Assembly (NCBI RefSeq): GCF_003073045.1
Contig: NC_037593.1
Coordinates: 13,276,735 to 13,340,734 of the forward strand
DNA length: 64,000 nt
From: Pomacea canaliculata
Taxonomy: Eukaryota; Mollusca; Gastropoda; Architaenioglossa; Ampullariidae
Direction: 5' to 3'
Shown in pieces: positions 1-13,580 of this stretch. Every line of letters starts with the position of its first letter. Positions within the stretch are counted from its first letter, which is position 1. A program made the translations under genes and the position numbers. The notes under the pieces were generated by a model that searched no databases, was not told the DNA's origin, and saw only the letters and a list, made by a program, of their open reading frames with translations.

Positions 1-933
1 AATAAAATCCTCAGACAGGCTAACAGTGTAGGTTAACAGTGCAAAGCTTCCTAACCCCTCGGTGCTGCAAATTGTCGGCCAGTAGTTCATCCACTGGGAT
101 ATTACTTCTGTCGTTGGGTTTTACAGACGAGCGGGATGCTGAGCCTCGTTATGAAAATATTTTAGCACAAATACACGCGTCGCTTCCCTTTTGCAGGAAC
201 AGAGCTTTTGTTACAGGGGCTGTCCGAAGGGATAAAAGAAGAAGGTATGTAACAGGGTCAGGAGGGGAGGAGGTTATCGAACCGTTTGTAGATGGGTGTT
301 TATTCCTGGCGTGGGTTGGATGCGATTTCTGGCGCAATGTACCCCGCTGGTAGGTCGTCTCACAGCGCGGACCCACCCGGCTCTTAGCATCGATTGTTCT
401 GGTAACAGAACGCGAGTTTGTTATCTCCCCTGCTGTCTCCCAGCCTCCATGTCGCATCCTGCGAATGTGAAGACATGGATATGTCTGTCTTTTGGCTGAG
501 GATTTATGTTACGTGCTGAACCACAGGCCATTGTTGCCGTCGAGAGCATCGTCGTGATTACGAGATTTGGAACTTTGTAGCTAGAAAATAATAAACCGAA
601 TGGGAGGCTGGGCATACAGCTGTCTGGCCTATGACGTCAGTGTCCAGCTGAGCTCTGTTAGCAGCTGTAGTTCAGATGTCAGCGCCCAGCTGTGTGAGTT
701 CTGATATCAGCATCCTCCTTGACTGGTCTTGTCGCTCGTCCGTTAAACAGGTCTCAGGTACATTTCCACTTTCTCCACTACCCACGCACACGTAACTGTC
801 TCTACATTAAGAAAACGTTTTTATACCACGTGATCCTCACTCACATCAGTCACGTCTTCTATTCCAAGTTCTTTCTTTGACATGCATTTAAAATAGGTGA
901 ACACAGGTCTGCTTTTCATAACTTTTCTACTTT

Positions 934-959
934 GATGATGATGATGATGATGATGATGA
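934..959. repeat. (GAT)n microsatellite
   Basis: About 9 GAT/ATG units. It produces an artificial poly-Met open frame that is not a gene. Confidence 0.95.
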
Positions 960-1401
960 AAGAAGAAGAGTTCTTTCTCCTCTCTTTCAGACGACGATTA
1001 ACTCCGGAAAGGGATTCCAGACGGAAGTGTTGCTGTAAAGACAAGGCGGAGATGCGGAAGGCTGCAAACGAGCTTCTTCAAGAGTCGGAAAAGACTGCGT
1101 GCTTGGTCGCATCTTTTGTGATCGTTGATCAAAGAGAATGGAAGAAAGGCAACGAGAGAAGAAAAGACGTAGATTGCAACCCTTTCATGTCTTGCGCTGG
1201 GGGGAAAGGGTATTTCCGGTGGAATTTGTGTAATGCGTTACTCGTCTTCACCAGCCACAGTAAAATGTTTGAGGAATGAACCAGGTGACATCAAGAGGAA
1301 CCTACTGTCTTCTTCCCTTTATTATCCTCACCCATCTATTATCCTTTTATCCTTTAGCCTTAAAAAACACCCAGCGCACCCTGTACAGCACCTGGGAAAA
1401 A

Positions 1402-1440
<39 letters not shown>
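1402..1440. repeat. (ATG)n microsatellite
   Basis: About 13 uninterrupted units, giving poly-Met or poly-Asp open frames that are artefacts. Confidence 0.95.
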
Positions 1441-1441
<1 letters not shown>

Positions 1442-4287
1442 ATGCAGCATGGGAAAAAGGGAGTAAAATGGACATGATGATATGATTACACATCAGCACA
1501 TTACAAATCACAAGATTACTGTAATCATTCCTTCTTGAAGTAAAAACGTTTCAGTCCAGACCAGCCACATCCACAATCCAGTCGCACCTACCCCACCTTC
1601 GGTTAATTTGTCAGCAACACTGGCGTATCAACAGACTAAAAGTTTTAAAAAATATTTCTTTAATGGTGCCAGGTCTGCTTTCAATTCCTGACTTTCCCTC
1701 CTGTTCATAAACATATTTCAGCAACTTTATTTCAAAATTAAGTTCTTCCATTCACAAGAACCTGTCGAGCTTTCGTCACAGTGGCTGCTCAAGCGAATCA
1801 AAACGAACGTTTGCCAAGATTGCCCGGGGCTGAGGAATTCTTTATAATCCTGGCATTATCTATGTGGAAGTCTAGACCAATGATGGTTCGATGTTGAGTG
1901 TTTGTCTGGATTTACGCTTGTCTGAAAAAAATTACGAACCCGAATTAAGACAAGCCGCGATATGTTCTATTTCTTTTTTTTTTTTTCTTCTTTCTTCTAT
2001 CTTTTTCTAACAAGTTTTAAGATTAATTTTATTCATGAATCCACCCTCGGTCAGAATGTTCTCTGTCTGGGTGTAAAGCTCTCTGTCTGGGTGCCTGGTA
2101 TTATTTTTTATTTCAAAATTAGATTATTTCTCTGTGTTGTCTGTCTGATTCTGTTAATCAATCTTTTATGAGTCTGCCCTGGTGGTGTAGGCAAAGCTAA
2201 GAGATTATATATCTTTAATATCTAATCTATTTTTTACTCCGCTACTGTTTCATTTTCCACAATCGTTTTTATTTCTTTTAAAGTTCGTAAAACCAGCCAT
2301 TATCATCCCTCAGATGGGTATATCATTAAAAAGTATCGTTAAGATGACTCTTGACAAAATGACAATGTCATTCATGGAAATTAGGCTCTAGTGTGCAGGT
2401 GCATATATAAACAAAGAATTAGTTTCTCTCGTGTCAAATAATAAACCCTTTTAGGTCTCACAACCCTTCTACCTTCACTTGTAATGCCCGACACACGTCG
2501 TTTTTGTCGTTATTGTTATCGTCGCGCACAGTCGTCGTGATCGCTGCCATCATCATGTTGTTTGTCCATTTTTTAAACCTCTTGTTTTAGTACTCCTTTT
2601 TCTCTTTTATCCCCGCTCTTCCTTCTCAAGTCTTTTCTTGTATGCTATTTCTTAATTATTTCTTTAATCAAGGAAGTGTCCACTCCAAAAAACGCACGTC
2701 ACACTTCCTTATCTTTCGTCCTCACAGGCTTTTTCTTTTGTTCTTTATTTCTTCTTTTCTTTTTTTGTTCTTCTTTTCCTTAATAATCTTTACCATTTCC
2801 TTCTTCTGCTTCTTTTTTAATCTGGGAAAAGGTTTAGTGATACTGATTTTAGCGGAAGTGACGTACGTGCGACGACTAATCTCCAAGATCTCCTCTCATC
2901 GTCCAACAGTAAATTCCAGCCAGTGATCAATAAGCGGTTATTTTCCACACTTTCCTTCCACACTTTTTCCCCTCCTTTTTCACATTTATGGCTGCGATCC
3001 GAGTTCATAAGATTCTTTAAGCCACTGCTCACTCCTCCATCTTTCTTTCTTGCGAGTAGAGGATGAATAAGCGGCAATGGTACAGCTGCGGCGAATCCGT
3101 CGAAGAAATAATTACTAACTTCCAGTTTATTCTGGTGGAGCACACTCGATGGCCGTCTGACAGAGCTTCAGTTGCCCATCCAACTTTCTTTCCATCCCTC
3201 TCTCATGAAAGATCATATACTTCTGGCACTTCTTGAACCTGTGGCCTGATGGCAATGCTTTTATCCATGTTCAAACATTCCAGTTTAATCTCTTTTTTTT
3301 TCAGGTCTCACTTACAGATGGCTGAGGGAGAATTTTTCATAATTAAACTGATTTATTTCAGTTGTAGTTTTTTTGGGGGGAGGGGATAAAAATCTTCCAC
3401 AATTAAAGTCTAGACTAAAGGAGACCACGCTTCCACAGCCAAAGAGCCCTTAAGTAATTAATTCCCTCTTGTACAAGATTTTGGAGAGCAATTATTTAAA
3501 GTAGAGGGCTTAAGTGACCAGAGAAAGCCAATGGAGACATCAGCGCTCGATGGCGCGGTGTGGTGGTGTTCAGACCAGAGGGTCGCGACTGATGGCTGGG
3601 TAGAGAGAAAACATGGGAGGTCAGTTTACACCTGGTAGGACGGTGAGAGAAAGTCTTTCTACTCTTCCCTGTCACCTGCAAGGTGTTGGTAGAGCTAATC
3701 GTTGGTTTTTCTCCCTGTTCACGTTGAATAATTGATGATTGGTTGCGGGATGCTGGTTGTTTGTCCAGTTGCATGTAACGTCTGTGAATTTATGAAGTTT
3801 AGATAAGAGGAACAAGAACTTTGCAAGGCACCTCTCGGTACCTCGTCAAAGCGAAAGGAGTTGTTGATCTTCTAGGAGTGGTCGACATGTCTTCAGGTTT
3901 CTCTTAATGCCAAGGATTTTCTCTTCGAGACAGAAGATTTTAACCAAGAAGGGAGAACTCGGGAGAAGGGCAGGACGCTTGGGGTAGAAGAGCCAGATGT
4001 AGACAGCTAATCATGGGGTCTGCCGATGTCAAACTCAAAGGACTCCATAACCAGGACTTTGCTACCTGTGAGGGGCAGAAGTTTGACGAGAAGCCCGTTC
4101 TCAAGGGAGAATAGAATGTCAGTATTTGCCTGCACTCCAAAGCATCGCAGTCAGAAGGACCATGTCACATCCGGGTGGTGTTCTTCGCCGGCGAGTACCA
4201 CTGTATGCTATATAAGTGTCGTCGGGTGTATGAGCAGTCGTCGGAGTAGCCACATGACATCTCTGGACTCGGTGTCGATAGGGGAAC

Positions 4288-4446
4288 ACGCGCGCACACA
4301 CACACACCGTAGAGGAAACTGGGGGTACCCAGAAAAAACCACCAATGGTCGGTCCTGTAAACAGATGTCACATCAAGAGAGAGGCGAAACGAAATCCGAA
4401 CCCACCACACCAGAATCTCTCTCGTATCCACTGAGCCACCAAGCGT
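4288..4446 (-). mobile_element. tRNA-derived SINE of a second family
   Basis: On the minus strand: A-box-like TGGCTCAGTGGA (4427-4438), B-box-like GGTTCGGATTTC (4391-4402), a body containing GGGTACCCCCAGTTTCCTC (4312-4332 region) and a GT/GC simple-repeat tail at 4289-4306. A central GGGTAC...GGTTTCCTC block recurs in several animal SINEs. The family name is not asserted. Confidence 0.6.
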
Positions 4447-4564
4447 AGCCTTTGCTTATTCTTCTTATTCATTTTCTTATCGTAAAAAAGTAGACTGAAT
4501 ATTTTACGTTAAAATAAAGTACTTTCCGAACGGAGCGTGCGTGCGCAAATTTGGACAAATTTGG

Positions 4565-4630
4565 TCACGTGATATGCTCATCCTTCACACGCCTTGACGG
4601 TTTGCGCGAGGCCGTGAGCATATCATGTGA
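4565..4630. repeat. Inverted repeat, 16-bp arms, 34-bp loop
   Basis: The arms TCACGTGATATGCTCA and TGAGCATATCATGTGA are complementary at 15 of 16 positions. No target-site duplication was recognised. Confidence 0.85.
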
Positions 4631-6551
4631 AGCCAAAAACAAGCAGACATCATTAATTTAGTTTCATAATGACATCAGGGGGATTTCTGCCTCCTGGAAC
4701 TAGTTTAACTCGTGAAACTTTTTCTCTAATTATGATCCCGTGTTCAAGAAAGGAACGTTACATTTAAATAACATTTTTAACCGCAATTATGACTTTTTAT
4801 CCCTGGCTACATTGTCTGCTAAAATATCTTCCTTAACAATGAAAGTTTTTTTAATCTGCTTTGTTCAGATGGTTTTTCGCTTTTTTTCAGCTGTGCCAAG
4901 TTTAGACTGTTCACGGAATTCTCCAAAGGTCGTCCCGTATTAAAAGGTCGACACAGCATTCTTATAGTTTAGTCGTTCATCAACTGAATGCCTCCATGAA
5001 ACCCGTGAGAAATCTTTTTGGATGCCTTGATAGCCTCCTGCTGGGCAGATTTCCTTGGCTGAGTCCATTGGTGTTAACTTACTGACCTCCAGTAACACAT
5101 CGCCAGAATGACCTGCTTTTTTTCCATGGGATGAGAGGAGGAGGCGAGGCAATCAACTGTGCACTTTCATAAACTCATTTCTTTCTCTACCCTTGGCTGT
5201 GTGCTTAAAGCAGCTTTCTGCTTTACCAAAAGTCATTAACAAAGCGTTTCCGTGGCGTCCTTATTGGCATCCAAGCAATATGCCAAGGCAGGGATTTCAA
5301 TTCATCGAGATTCGCTGATTGCCCACTTGCATAAAGCTCTCGCGGGCTCCAATAACACCCTGAGTCTCAGCTCCTGGCTGGCCTTGTCAAAAGAGATTTG
5401 AAGCTTAGGAAATGGTTTTTTTTTCAAACACAAATACAATTTGTTTTTTACCCAGTTTGCTAAACCCACGCACTCAGAAATACCCAACTCGCTACTGTTG
5501 GTGTAGTAGAATGTAAAACAAATTTCTCCATAATGACTAGAGGACGCTCTGTACAAGACACTAATTATCTAAATCTGAGTAAATTCTTCTATCCCATTTT
5601 CTATTATCAAGATACACGCCTAATAGTACAATCCTCATTAACATATGGTCCAGCTAAAGACTAAAGCCATGACAATGTCCACGTATCCATGTACAGTCTG
5701 TTATCTGGTTTGTTGACCTCTGTTCATGCTGATGTTTGTAAGTTTGTATCTCGTTAACGTAAGCGCTGTTCACCCATCTTTGAGAAAATTGTATCTTGCA
5801 CTGACTTGTCCCCAAAATCATTTGGAAAAAAAGTTGTACTCCATTCCTTTAAAGGTTCTGGATTCTGGCTGGATGGCTAGCGCAAAGTTGTCCACTATGA
5901 TGCTGTTTGTTTTTTACTTTCTTCTTAATGCCAACTCTTTTTTTAATTCCTAATTTTTATGACCCACGAAGATGCATGTTCTACGATTTAGACACACAGT
6001 AAATAGGCAGACAGACAAATCACTACATTTCTCAACGATCAAAATAAACTAGCGGGAAGAATTAAAAAAAATAAAGAAACACACTTTGTATTTTTTAAGC
6101 CGTGTAACTTTACATGAGCAATTTGAGAGATGAAATGGAAAGCTAGCTTGGGTTGATAAATAACCTTTCCACTTCTATTCATCTTTTGAAAAATAGGCAG
6201 CGGAGAGGGAAATGAAGGAAAAATTACAACAAAAACCTTAATAGGGAGAAATCAATTCATTCACCCTCGATTTTTAAGTTTTATTATTTATAGCATTTCT
6301 TTGGCCAAAAGTTTAGAGCTATCATACTTTGAATAATTCATTAGATTTCCTGAGGGAAATCACGTACGAAAGTGCTAATTAATTCCGTTTCAGTGCCCGT
6401 ATCAGTTTTATATTCTTCAGTTTCGTCTGCCGTAGAGCACTTTCTGATGTTGGCGTCCCAGTCGATGGTGGTGCGAAGGAGGGTTCCCCAAAAATGAAAC
6501 GAGTTTCGCGAGACTGCAGCAGGCTATGAAGTGCCGCCGGTCTTTGTTCGC

Positions 6552-6599
6552 AAGCAAACAGGTCAACTATTGCGCCAGTTCCCCTTTGACCTCTGACCT
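6552..6599. promoter_or_regulatory. Forkhead-like and nuclear-receptor DR1-like motifs
   Basis: AAGCAAACA (6552-6560) adjoins AGGTCA (6560-6565); 20 bp on lies TGACCTCTGACCT (6587-6599), two AGGTCA half-sites in DR1 arrangement. This combination is known from HNF4/RXR- and FOX-bound enhancers. Function is inferred only from motifs. Confidence 0.35.
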
Positions 6600-7383
6600 C
6601 ACAGCATTAACACAGTCGGCCAGTGCAGTGACTAAAAGCAGGTCTGGCGGATTGGTCATCCTCGTTCCTCTAACTTGACAGACCTGTTTCTGATAGCCTC
6701 GCCACTAAAGAAAGACGATAAGAAGATTTTTTTTAAAAATAAGAAAGAAAAAAAAGGAAAACAAAATTAATAAAGGTTCGAAAATTTCGATATTTTCCCC
6801 TTATTTGTTCATTTGGTTAAGTGTCTTTGGTTCACTTGGCTCGACTTCCGAGCACAACCTCTTCCTTCTAGTATTATTAGTATCATGAAGTCCTTCTGTA
6901 TCGTTTTTCTCCTGGTTATCACCCTTCCCCGGACTTTAAAGTGCTCTCGTACTTATTTCTGTTTGTTTATTTATTTGTCTTTCTTTTTGTGCAGGATATC
7001 TTTGTGGCTCATTTCCGTTCAACGCGAACGCAACGTGGAAGCACTGGGTATCATCATGCAAAATGTAGAACCTGAGGTTTGCTTTCGTGCCAACCCAACG
7101 TAAATGTTACTTAATTTGAATACCGGCAGCGAACAAAAAAAAACAAAAAACAAACAAAAAAAAAAAAAAAACCGGTATCTTTCATGTTCCTGTTACCAAT
7201 GAAGAAGGACAGCAGTCACAAAATGGCGACAGGGAGTCTCCCTTCTGAGGTCATGAAAAACTCTCTCCTCTCATCCTTGCTTCACACCTAGCGACAGTAA
7301 TGTTTTCTGAGGTGTAAACAAAAGTTGTTTTGCTTTCAGCGGTTCATAAAGTTGTTCCTGACCTCATCACCCCATGACTGTGA

Positions 7384-7446
7384 TGACGTCACCTCTACCG
7401 TTGACCTCCTTCGTACTGACGTCATAACAACGACTGCAGTGACGTG
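7384..7446. promoter_or_regulatory. Cluster of CRE-like sites
   Basis: Two perfect TGACGTCA palindromes (7384-7391, 7417-7424) and a TGACGTG half-site variant (7440-7446) within 63 bp. This is the consensus bound by CREB/ATF factors. No transcript start is identifiable. Confidence 0.4.
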
Positions 7447-10035
7447 TGTATTGTGTTCTTCCTGTTGCACTTAACACCCGCTCCATCCATTTCATGGAAT
7501 CGTTTAGAAAACAAATTATCTCCAGAATAAACAACAACAGCTAGAACTTGTTGCACGTGCTTGCTGTCCCCTCCACCGTACAGGAAACTCTCCAAAGAGT
7601 AACAAACTGTTGCCATCTTGTTGATAAGTTTGTAAATATTCTTTTTGTCTTTGTTATCTTAGTCTGGTTACTCCTGTTGTTGTTTAATGTGATGTGTTTT
7701 CAAAACGTTTTGCCTTTCTTAAAATATGCGGAGTGCATGCCCATTCAACATGGAAATCTTCAAAACTTCCTGTTCTCGACTGTGCGAGATTATAAGTACA
7801 ATAATTTTTTATATGCTGGTATTTATAATTAAGAATTTAGTGTAAGAAATGACAGTATACCAAACTTCAATTTCTTTATAGATATGATTGCTTGACTCGT
7901 CATTTCTGTCCCCAGCAATGTTTCATAATCCTGAACTACAACCACGGAAACTGTCACAAGACATGGAGAAAAGAAAATGAGATGCCAGTGTCTGTAAATT
8001 AATTCTGAATTTCTGGATTTTAAAATACTTCTTGTGATAATGGTGCTGTGCTGCCTTAAGAAACCAGAATTCTGCAGAATCCTTTCTAGTACATTCCTTT
8101 TTTGCGAGCGTGTAAAATGTTTCCCTCCTTTCATCTTAAAAAGATTTAGATCGCAAAAATACCGACACATATTGCGATGTTATCATCATTATTGGCACAT
8201 CCCTGTCAGTTAATAATGCCCGCTCGGAGAAGAAGGGAAGAAGAGTATTAACTTTTTCCTCTCTGCATGAAAGAAAACTCGTGGCATCATTAGTGTCCAG
8301 GGCGTGTGATGTATCTGAGGAGTATTTGTGGATGACAATAAATCTCACTTTTCTCTTGTTTTTATTCAGTCATGAAAGTTGTTTTTAAGGTGTCGCAATT
8401 ATTTATTTCTTTATTTGGAAAAACAACGAGAAAAAAATTTTTTTCTAGTGTTCTCTACCTGTTACGAGCACAGAATTCCTCCCACATGAGATTAGTGAAC
8501 GACAGGTATGGAAAGCTTGCTGTTTCTAAGAGTATACTAAATAAACACTAATTATAATGTTTGTCTCTGTGTGTATTAGAATATGACTTCTTTTGCTTGC
8601 TGTCTCTCTCTCTCTCTCTTTCTTACTCTTACTATACTCTTGACTATATTCAATTTACTAGTAAAAACAACTTACAGCTCACTTACATAGCTTACAGTCC
8701 ATTTCCTGTCTTACCTAAATAAAAAGTCTCGACAAAATTCATGCCAGGGAGAAAATGTTTGCTCGGCAAGAAGCCATGTTTGTCTGAGGTCGACCCACGT
8801 GGTACTAGGTGGGCGTGGTTACTATCGATTAATTTAAAAAGTCTGTGAAGTCTCTCCGAGAGAAAAATTAGGGCATCAAGCGGACACGCAAGGGACGTAA
8901 GCGAGTCCGGACAGGACAAGGGCGATTACTAAGCTGCGTTCTGCTCCGATCGTTAGATAAAGTCTGATGGAACTAATCCTCGCTGCAAGAGCTGAATCAG
9001 CGTGAAGAAGAAATTTCTGACAAAAACATTAATGTGACTTCGTGTCTCTGTTTTTCATCTCATTCCCGACATAACAAATTTATATGCAGATCTTCTTTTT
9101 TATTTCCTCTTCTTTCTGATCCTGCTTCCCTTCCCTCCCCTTCAAAAAAAGCTTGTCATTTGAGATCCGATTTTTGTATTAATTCTAAGAAAAATGTTAA
9201 TGTGAAGAGATTTGCGTTTTTCTTGCGGTTTTTTTTTTCACCTCAACCCAAAATGCACGTGTCCGGAGGTCTAATTTTTAAATTTTTTTTTTTAGTCCCC
9301 TCCCACCTCTGTTCACATAATTTTAATGTAACTTGAGGTCTGTAATTTTCCTCTTATTTCAGATTTTTTTTTTAATTTCACTTTCTGTCTGTGTTACATG
9401 AGATAAGACAAGGCAGACAAGCAGGAATTTTGAAAATGTGTGGGTTGTGGGGGTCTGGGAAATGGCTGTGACTGGGGTGATCGCAACTGTGGTCGGGGAC
9501 ATGACTAACATTAGACAAGATAACAAGACACCACGTGAAAGTTTGGTATGTAGAAGCCTGAAGTAATAAATACATCTGTCCAGGTGGCGCTGTGATGGCT
9601 ACATCTGTCCACCTGGCATTCTTTGTCTGTCCGCAACATACCTCGACACAAAGAAAACAAAGACTCGACAATCTTTCAACTCCACAACTTTAGTATCAAC
9701 TTAAGTTGTTGCTCCAAACGGCGTAAACAAATCAAGTGTTGGGAAAAGTTTTAAAAAGCGGTTCGACTTATTTATGAAAAACATGGATTTTCAAAAATAG
9801 AATCAAGGTTCTTGTCAACAAGAGCAACCAATGGAGAAAAGGTTAACAGGTCACATTGGGTCCCGGATGTGACGTAGTGGTTTGATTCTCAGTCATTGCT
9901 AGACACAGCCTCGTTTAATAATTGCTACTCGCATTGGAGAAAACAGTTTGTTCGCTACAAACAGATTGTCATCTCGCTTGGACAAAAGTGACATTCTGAA
10001 AGGTCTTCATCGTTAGCAGCACAATGGTTAACTTC

Positions 10036-10056
10036 TGCGCATGCGCGTGTCACGTG
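10036..10056. promoter_or_regulatory. NRF1-like palindrome beside an E-box
   Basis: TGCGCATGCGC at 10036-10046 and CACGTG at 10051-10056. NRF1 palindromes usually sit in promoters, but no first exon is recognisable nearby. Confidence 0.3.
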
Positions 10057-12814
10057 AGAAGGTAATGGCCACACAGTAACAGGGCCTCGTGAACAGCTCT
10101 AAGGTTTGAGAAGTTCGTTGGCATTCAAAACGGCGGTGGCGAGACTGAAAAATCCACCTTGGTCATGTGGTGGCTGTCTCGTTGAGACTTTTGTTGAAAC
10201 ACTTCTACAGGGACTGCCTCAACCATGATCACCATTTGCTGTATTTTGTTCCCTGATTTTTCTCGTATCCGATATTTTATTTAATGGTTGGCCCAAGTCC
10301 TCCAGCTGACATGTGCCACCTGAAGTTCAAGAAATTTTGTTAACTTCCCTCATTTTTGAATCTTTGAGTCATGTGCAGCATTTCTTTAATCTTCCTGGTT
10401 TCAACTTATTACCAAAAAAAATCGTAGGTCGATATATATTTCTTTTGGTTCAGAAATGTATGATTTCTTCCTGATTTTAAAGCCTTTTTTCTCTGCTATT
10501 ATTTTGTTTTTGTATTTTTACTTCCTTTCACAAAAGAAATTTCCTTGCTGCACGGTAAACTCTGAATATCCACTTTGAGTTACAAGACTTCAAAAAATAT
10601 AGCTTATTACGAACTCTCCGTGAATAAAAATAAAAAACAGCTTTGCTGGTGAAAAACAGAGAATACCCGAAATTAAATGTGACAGACGCAAACTCAGCCT
10701 TGATTAACAAAGCGGCCATAATTCATAACGCACTTTGAACGCTTCCCATCGTCCCACTGTCCCGGAAGAGCCTTCGCACTTGTAATTCCCAGCAGACCTC
10801 TGTTCCTGTTCTGTGGAGTTGACAAGCGCTTCAGATGACTCCAGACACAGAAGCCACTCGTGCGGTGCTTTCATTACTTCTAGCAGAGACTTGATTGGGC
10901 GTGCATAAACATCTGCCTCGTGCAATTCCTCCCGCAGTGGGAGGGAGGGCAGCCGAGCTTCGCTAACGGAAAGTGTTCTGGCGTTTCACGTGGCTGGATG
11001 AGAGACCGCAGGGTGGAAGGATTTCGTTAGGAAGGTAGACAGCAGATCGAAGAGTGAAAAAAGGGGGAAAGGGAAACAGAAAGCAGGACATTGCTGCTGC
11101 CTTCTGATGTCGGTACAGCGTTCATGGTGTTGGTAAAAAGGTTGTTAGTAAGTGTTCCAGAAAATGTTCCAGCTATTTCTGTCTGCGAGGTCTCTTTAGG
11201 CGCTCGTCCTCCTCCTAGCTGCTTGAAACCTCCTGCTGATCAATGTAGTAGACAGGGCTATCTTATTTTTATAAATGTTTATGAAAAGACCTGGATAAAC
11301 CTACCTAGATATAGGTTTACACAGAGGCTGGAGTGGTCATGCTGGTCATGTGACACTGTTGGCAAGAGGTACCAGGCACTTCCGCTGTCGGTTGCACATG
11401 CGCAGATCTGCCCTAAAATCGGTCAAATATGGACGTGTAAAGGTGGACTGCTGTCTGTCTGCCAAGACCAACGCTTAGCTTGTTGCGAAGTTCTCCGTTG
11501 TTAGTCTCGGCGAGCCTAAACAAAGAATGTGAATAAACCGGAAGCTTTGTCGTCTAATGCCTCGTTTTAGTAGTTTACCGGAAGCAGTCCAGTAATACAA
11601 GTTCGTGGTCAAATTCTAGATGTAAAGTGTATTGTGTTTTCTATAAAATCAAAGATATTTTACTTCACGCACCTTACCCAGTAAATCATCTTCTTGAAAT
11701 GTCAGACGCCTGTCAACCTGTTTACATTCTAGCCACTGAATCGAAACAGGTAGAATTTTTTTAAAGAAAAAGTTGTAAAAGTATTTCCGATTCATTGACT
11801 AACAGACTTTCAATTGGATGAATCCAGTCCCACTCTTTCAAAGACAGACTCAGAGCAGCCAGCCACGGAGGAAATTCCGTTTCTTACACTTCTGTCGGAG
11901 AGTAGCTGTGCCAGACGTATCCAGCAATTTAAACCATTTCCAGAAAGCTACTTCCCCCTCCCAAACATCGCGTCTCAGCTTTCGCATTTGTCTCCCTTTA
12001 TAACGTCATTGCTGCCTGACGCGACGCCAAGTGGCGAGCAGAGGAACGACTTCTAGCAGGAAGCGTCAGTACAAACTCTTGACTCGCGCTGAATCACGGA
12101 TGGAATTTTCCTGTTTCGAGTCCTGCACGATGACTGAAGAAGACGCTGGTCTGAAGATGTCTGGTGGTGACGACACTACAGAATTACGGGCCTTGACTGA
12201 GACCGCAAGATGGCGCACGAACCACTAACAGTGACGATGTAATGATGAAGATGAGCGAGGACCTGATCCAAGCTCCACATCGACGCAAGAAGGTTTGGAA
12301 AAGTGAAAAGAAAGTATTTGGAAAGTATGAAAGTAATAGGGTAACTTCTCAGTCTGAGTGAGTGAGGGAGCGGGGAATGGAGAAGAAAAATCAAAGAATT
12401 AAAAAATGAAACGAGGGCTGATTGCAAGAGGGTTTGCAGAAGACGAAAAAATATTATACACAATGGCTGCTGTTTACAGATAAAATTATATCTGATTCTG
12501 AAATACCCAGAAAGACGGAAAAGCTCGCAGTGCATGTCTGTGGGTGGGTTTGGAGTAATGAGCTGTGTTCATTGCCAACGACATCAACGCCGATTCTGCG
12601 AAAACTGTTTGTACCCCTGTAGCTGAAAGCGGCAGAGGTCCTGGTAATGGCAAAAAGAACTCACTACAGCATCTGTGAGAAGAGGAAAAACTTTTAATGT
12701 ATGTACCTTTCCCAAGTTTGGTGTCAACGAACAGAAAAAGAACATCTCTGTATTTCGGAGATTAAGCAATATGAAGTTTTCTTTTCAAAGTCCGCACCAG
12801 AGGTCCAGGGTGTC

Positions 12815-12863
12815 GGCCATGTCAGGCGGTCCGGGTGTACTATCGGGCCATGTCAGGCGGTCC
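12815..12863. repeat. 18-bp direct repeat, period 31
   Basis: GGCCATGTCAGGCGGTCC occurs perfectly at 12815-12832 and 12846-12863, separated by 13 bp. Confidence 0.9.
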
Positions 12864-13461
12864 CGACAAAGGTACGCCTGAGCAGGCGCAGTCATCTGTC
12901 AGTTTAGCAGCGCCCAGGGGCCAATAATGAGAAGGTTTCCCCCAAAACAGAAAGTCCCCCAGACACCACTCTGACACGGTGAGTCAGCGCGGATAACGCA
13001 GACTGTTGACGGAGGGAAGAAACAGTCAGTCGGCCTTACTAGCAGAAGTAAAAACTGTTACTAAGACTTCCCCTCCCTTTCTCTCTCCTTTCATTATTTT
13101 TATATTTCTTTTACCCTACCTTCTTTCTTTTATTCATCTCTCCCTTCTAACTCTTTTCCATCTCTCCTTCTTTTTTCCTTTATTTCTTTCCTGCTGCGGT
13201 GTCAAGACATATAATACCATTTTTTTTCTTATTTTATCTTTTATTTTTATTGATTCCTTCATCTCTTTTTTCCCTTTCATTCATTAATTATTTTTTCCTT
13301 TATTCCTCTTGTCCCCCAGCTCTGATTAAAGAGCAGATGTCATCTTTTATCTTAAGCTCAAAAAATATTGCAGCCACAGAAATAATTGTCAAGCTGTTAG
13401 TCATTGTTCACAATCTTAAGATGAGGAACATTAAACGCTTAGTGATGATTGATCAAGAGAT

Positions 13462-13580
<119 letters not shown>

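Larger units (their letters stand above)
1..4287. other. No gene recognised
   Basis: AT-rich sequence with two ATG microsatellites and T-rich tracts. The open frames lack domains and splice context. TGACGTCA occurs once, near position 632. Confidence 0.6.

Noticed and set aside
11814-12056. 80-codon open frame, acidic and serine-rich
   Set aside because: An overlapping frame is also open, with no splice context or domain.
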